6,998 nt of DNA from the NCBI GenBank assembly GCA_041738135.1, contig JBGSQK010000049.1, forward strand, positions 1 through 6,998. Direction: 5' to 3'. Positions 6,896 to 6,998 of this stretch are shown piece after piece. Position 1 is the first letter of the stretch. Each line of letters begins with the position of its first letter. Both the position numbers and the translations under genes were made by a program. This DNA is from JAGOMX01 sp041738135. Its GTDB lineage: Bacteria; Pseudomonadota; Alphaproteobacteria; JAGOMX01. Below the pieces are notes generated by a model, which was given only the letters and a program-made list of their open reading frames with translations, had not been told where the DNA came from and did not search any database.

Positions 6896-6998
6896 AAAGT
6901 TCTTTAGCTGCCCCATGCAGCTTTTGTTTTGGTGTAATTCCACCTAACCCCATATTAGGTCTTTCGTTGTTATAATGCCATAGCCAATTTGTGGCTTT
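6885..6998 (-). CDS. IS3-family transposase OrfB, C-terminal 37 residues
   Basis: The minus strand from the window edge to a TAA at 6887-6885 encodes 37 codons with the classic IS3-family integrase C-terminus: WLWHYNNERPNMGLGGITP followed by KQKLHGAAKEL. The W-x-Y-N-x-x-RP-x-M/H-x-x-L/I-GG-x-TP pattern is the end of the rve/DDE integrase core, just after the catalytic glutamate region. The gene is complete in frame to the edge and its 5' part is beyond the window. It overlaps the artefactual tail of traG by 11 bp on the opposite strand. Confidence 0.88.
   Translation of the reverse strand, partial: KATNWLWHYNNERPNMGLGGITPKQKLHGAAKELSTL

Larger units (their letters stand above)
6856..6998 (-). 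mobile_element. 3' end of an IS3-family insertion sequence inserted in traG
   Basis: From about 6856-6865 rightward the sequence leaves traG and becomes the downstream end of an insertion sequence whose genes read on the minus strand. The support is the transposase C-terminus at 6885-6998, and a C-run plus T-tract at the outer edge (CCCCCC at 6866-6871, then ATTTTT) consistent with an inverted-repeat tip. IS3-family elements generally end in TG..CA. I cannot place the exact tip or the short target duplication without a clean traG sequence. The element continues past the window edge. Confidence 0.75.

Noticed and set aside
1..6998. CRISPR array, tRNA, rRNA, phage-defence or toxin-antitoxin system
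   Set aside because: No regularly spaced repeats, RNA gene signatures or such gene families are visible, and nearly all of the window is accounted for by the transposon, the tra genes and the IS ends.

Overview
This window is a mosaic: part of an F-type conjugative transfer (type IV secretion) operon that has been cut up by mobile elements. The + strand carries a contiguous run of transfer genes in the order traN (5' end missing), traF, traH, traG (3' end missing), which matches the relative order in F-like tra operons. The proteins suggest a Gram-negative gammaproteobacterium: the mating-pair-formation proteins are F-type and two carry Sec signal peptides. The moderate-to-low GC and overall sequence flavour would suit a Legionellales-like or similar host, but I cannot fix the genus from this window alone.

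Region 1 (1 to about 137) looks like the end of an insertion sequence that abuts a broken Tn3-family transposase gene. Region 2 (about 137-2883) is a partial Tn3-family transposon. It holds a divergently oriented transposase (tnpA, minus strand, missing its catalytic C-terminal third), an intergenic resolution region with a perfect 30-bp palindrome, an intact serine resolvase (tnpR), and one 38-bp terminal inverted repeat at 2846-2883 that resembles the Tn3 inverted repeat.

Region 3 (2884-6860) is the tra segment. The transposon end lies directly against traN codons, so the transposon inserted inside traN and left a headless cysteine-rich traN. Intact traF and traH follow, joined by overlaps (traN/traF 17 bp, traF/traH ATGA), then the start of traG. 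Region 4 (about 6860-6998) is the 3' end of an IS3-family element on the minus strand, which terminates traG after about 110 native codons.

As it stands, traN and traG are both broken in this copy, so the locus is unlikely to support conjugation by itself. TraF and TraH would be exported and could still be made, possibly by read-through from the co-oriented tnpR. TraF carries a CPYC thioredoxin motif, and no trbB-like gene lies between traF and traH. I found no CRISPR, tRNA or rRNA and no wholly new system. The most interesting points are the nested insertions, the resolution-site architecture, the possible hairpin that would hide the IS ribosome-binding site from read-in transcripts, and the CXXC-bearing TraF.
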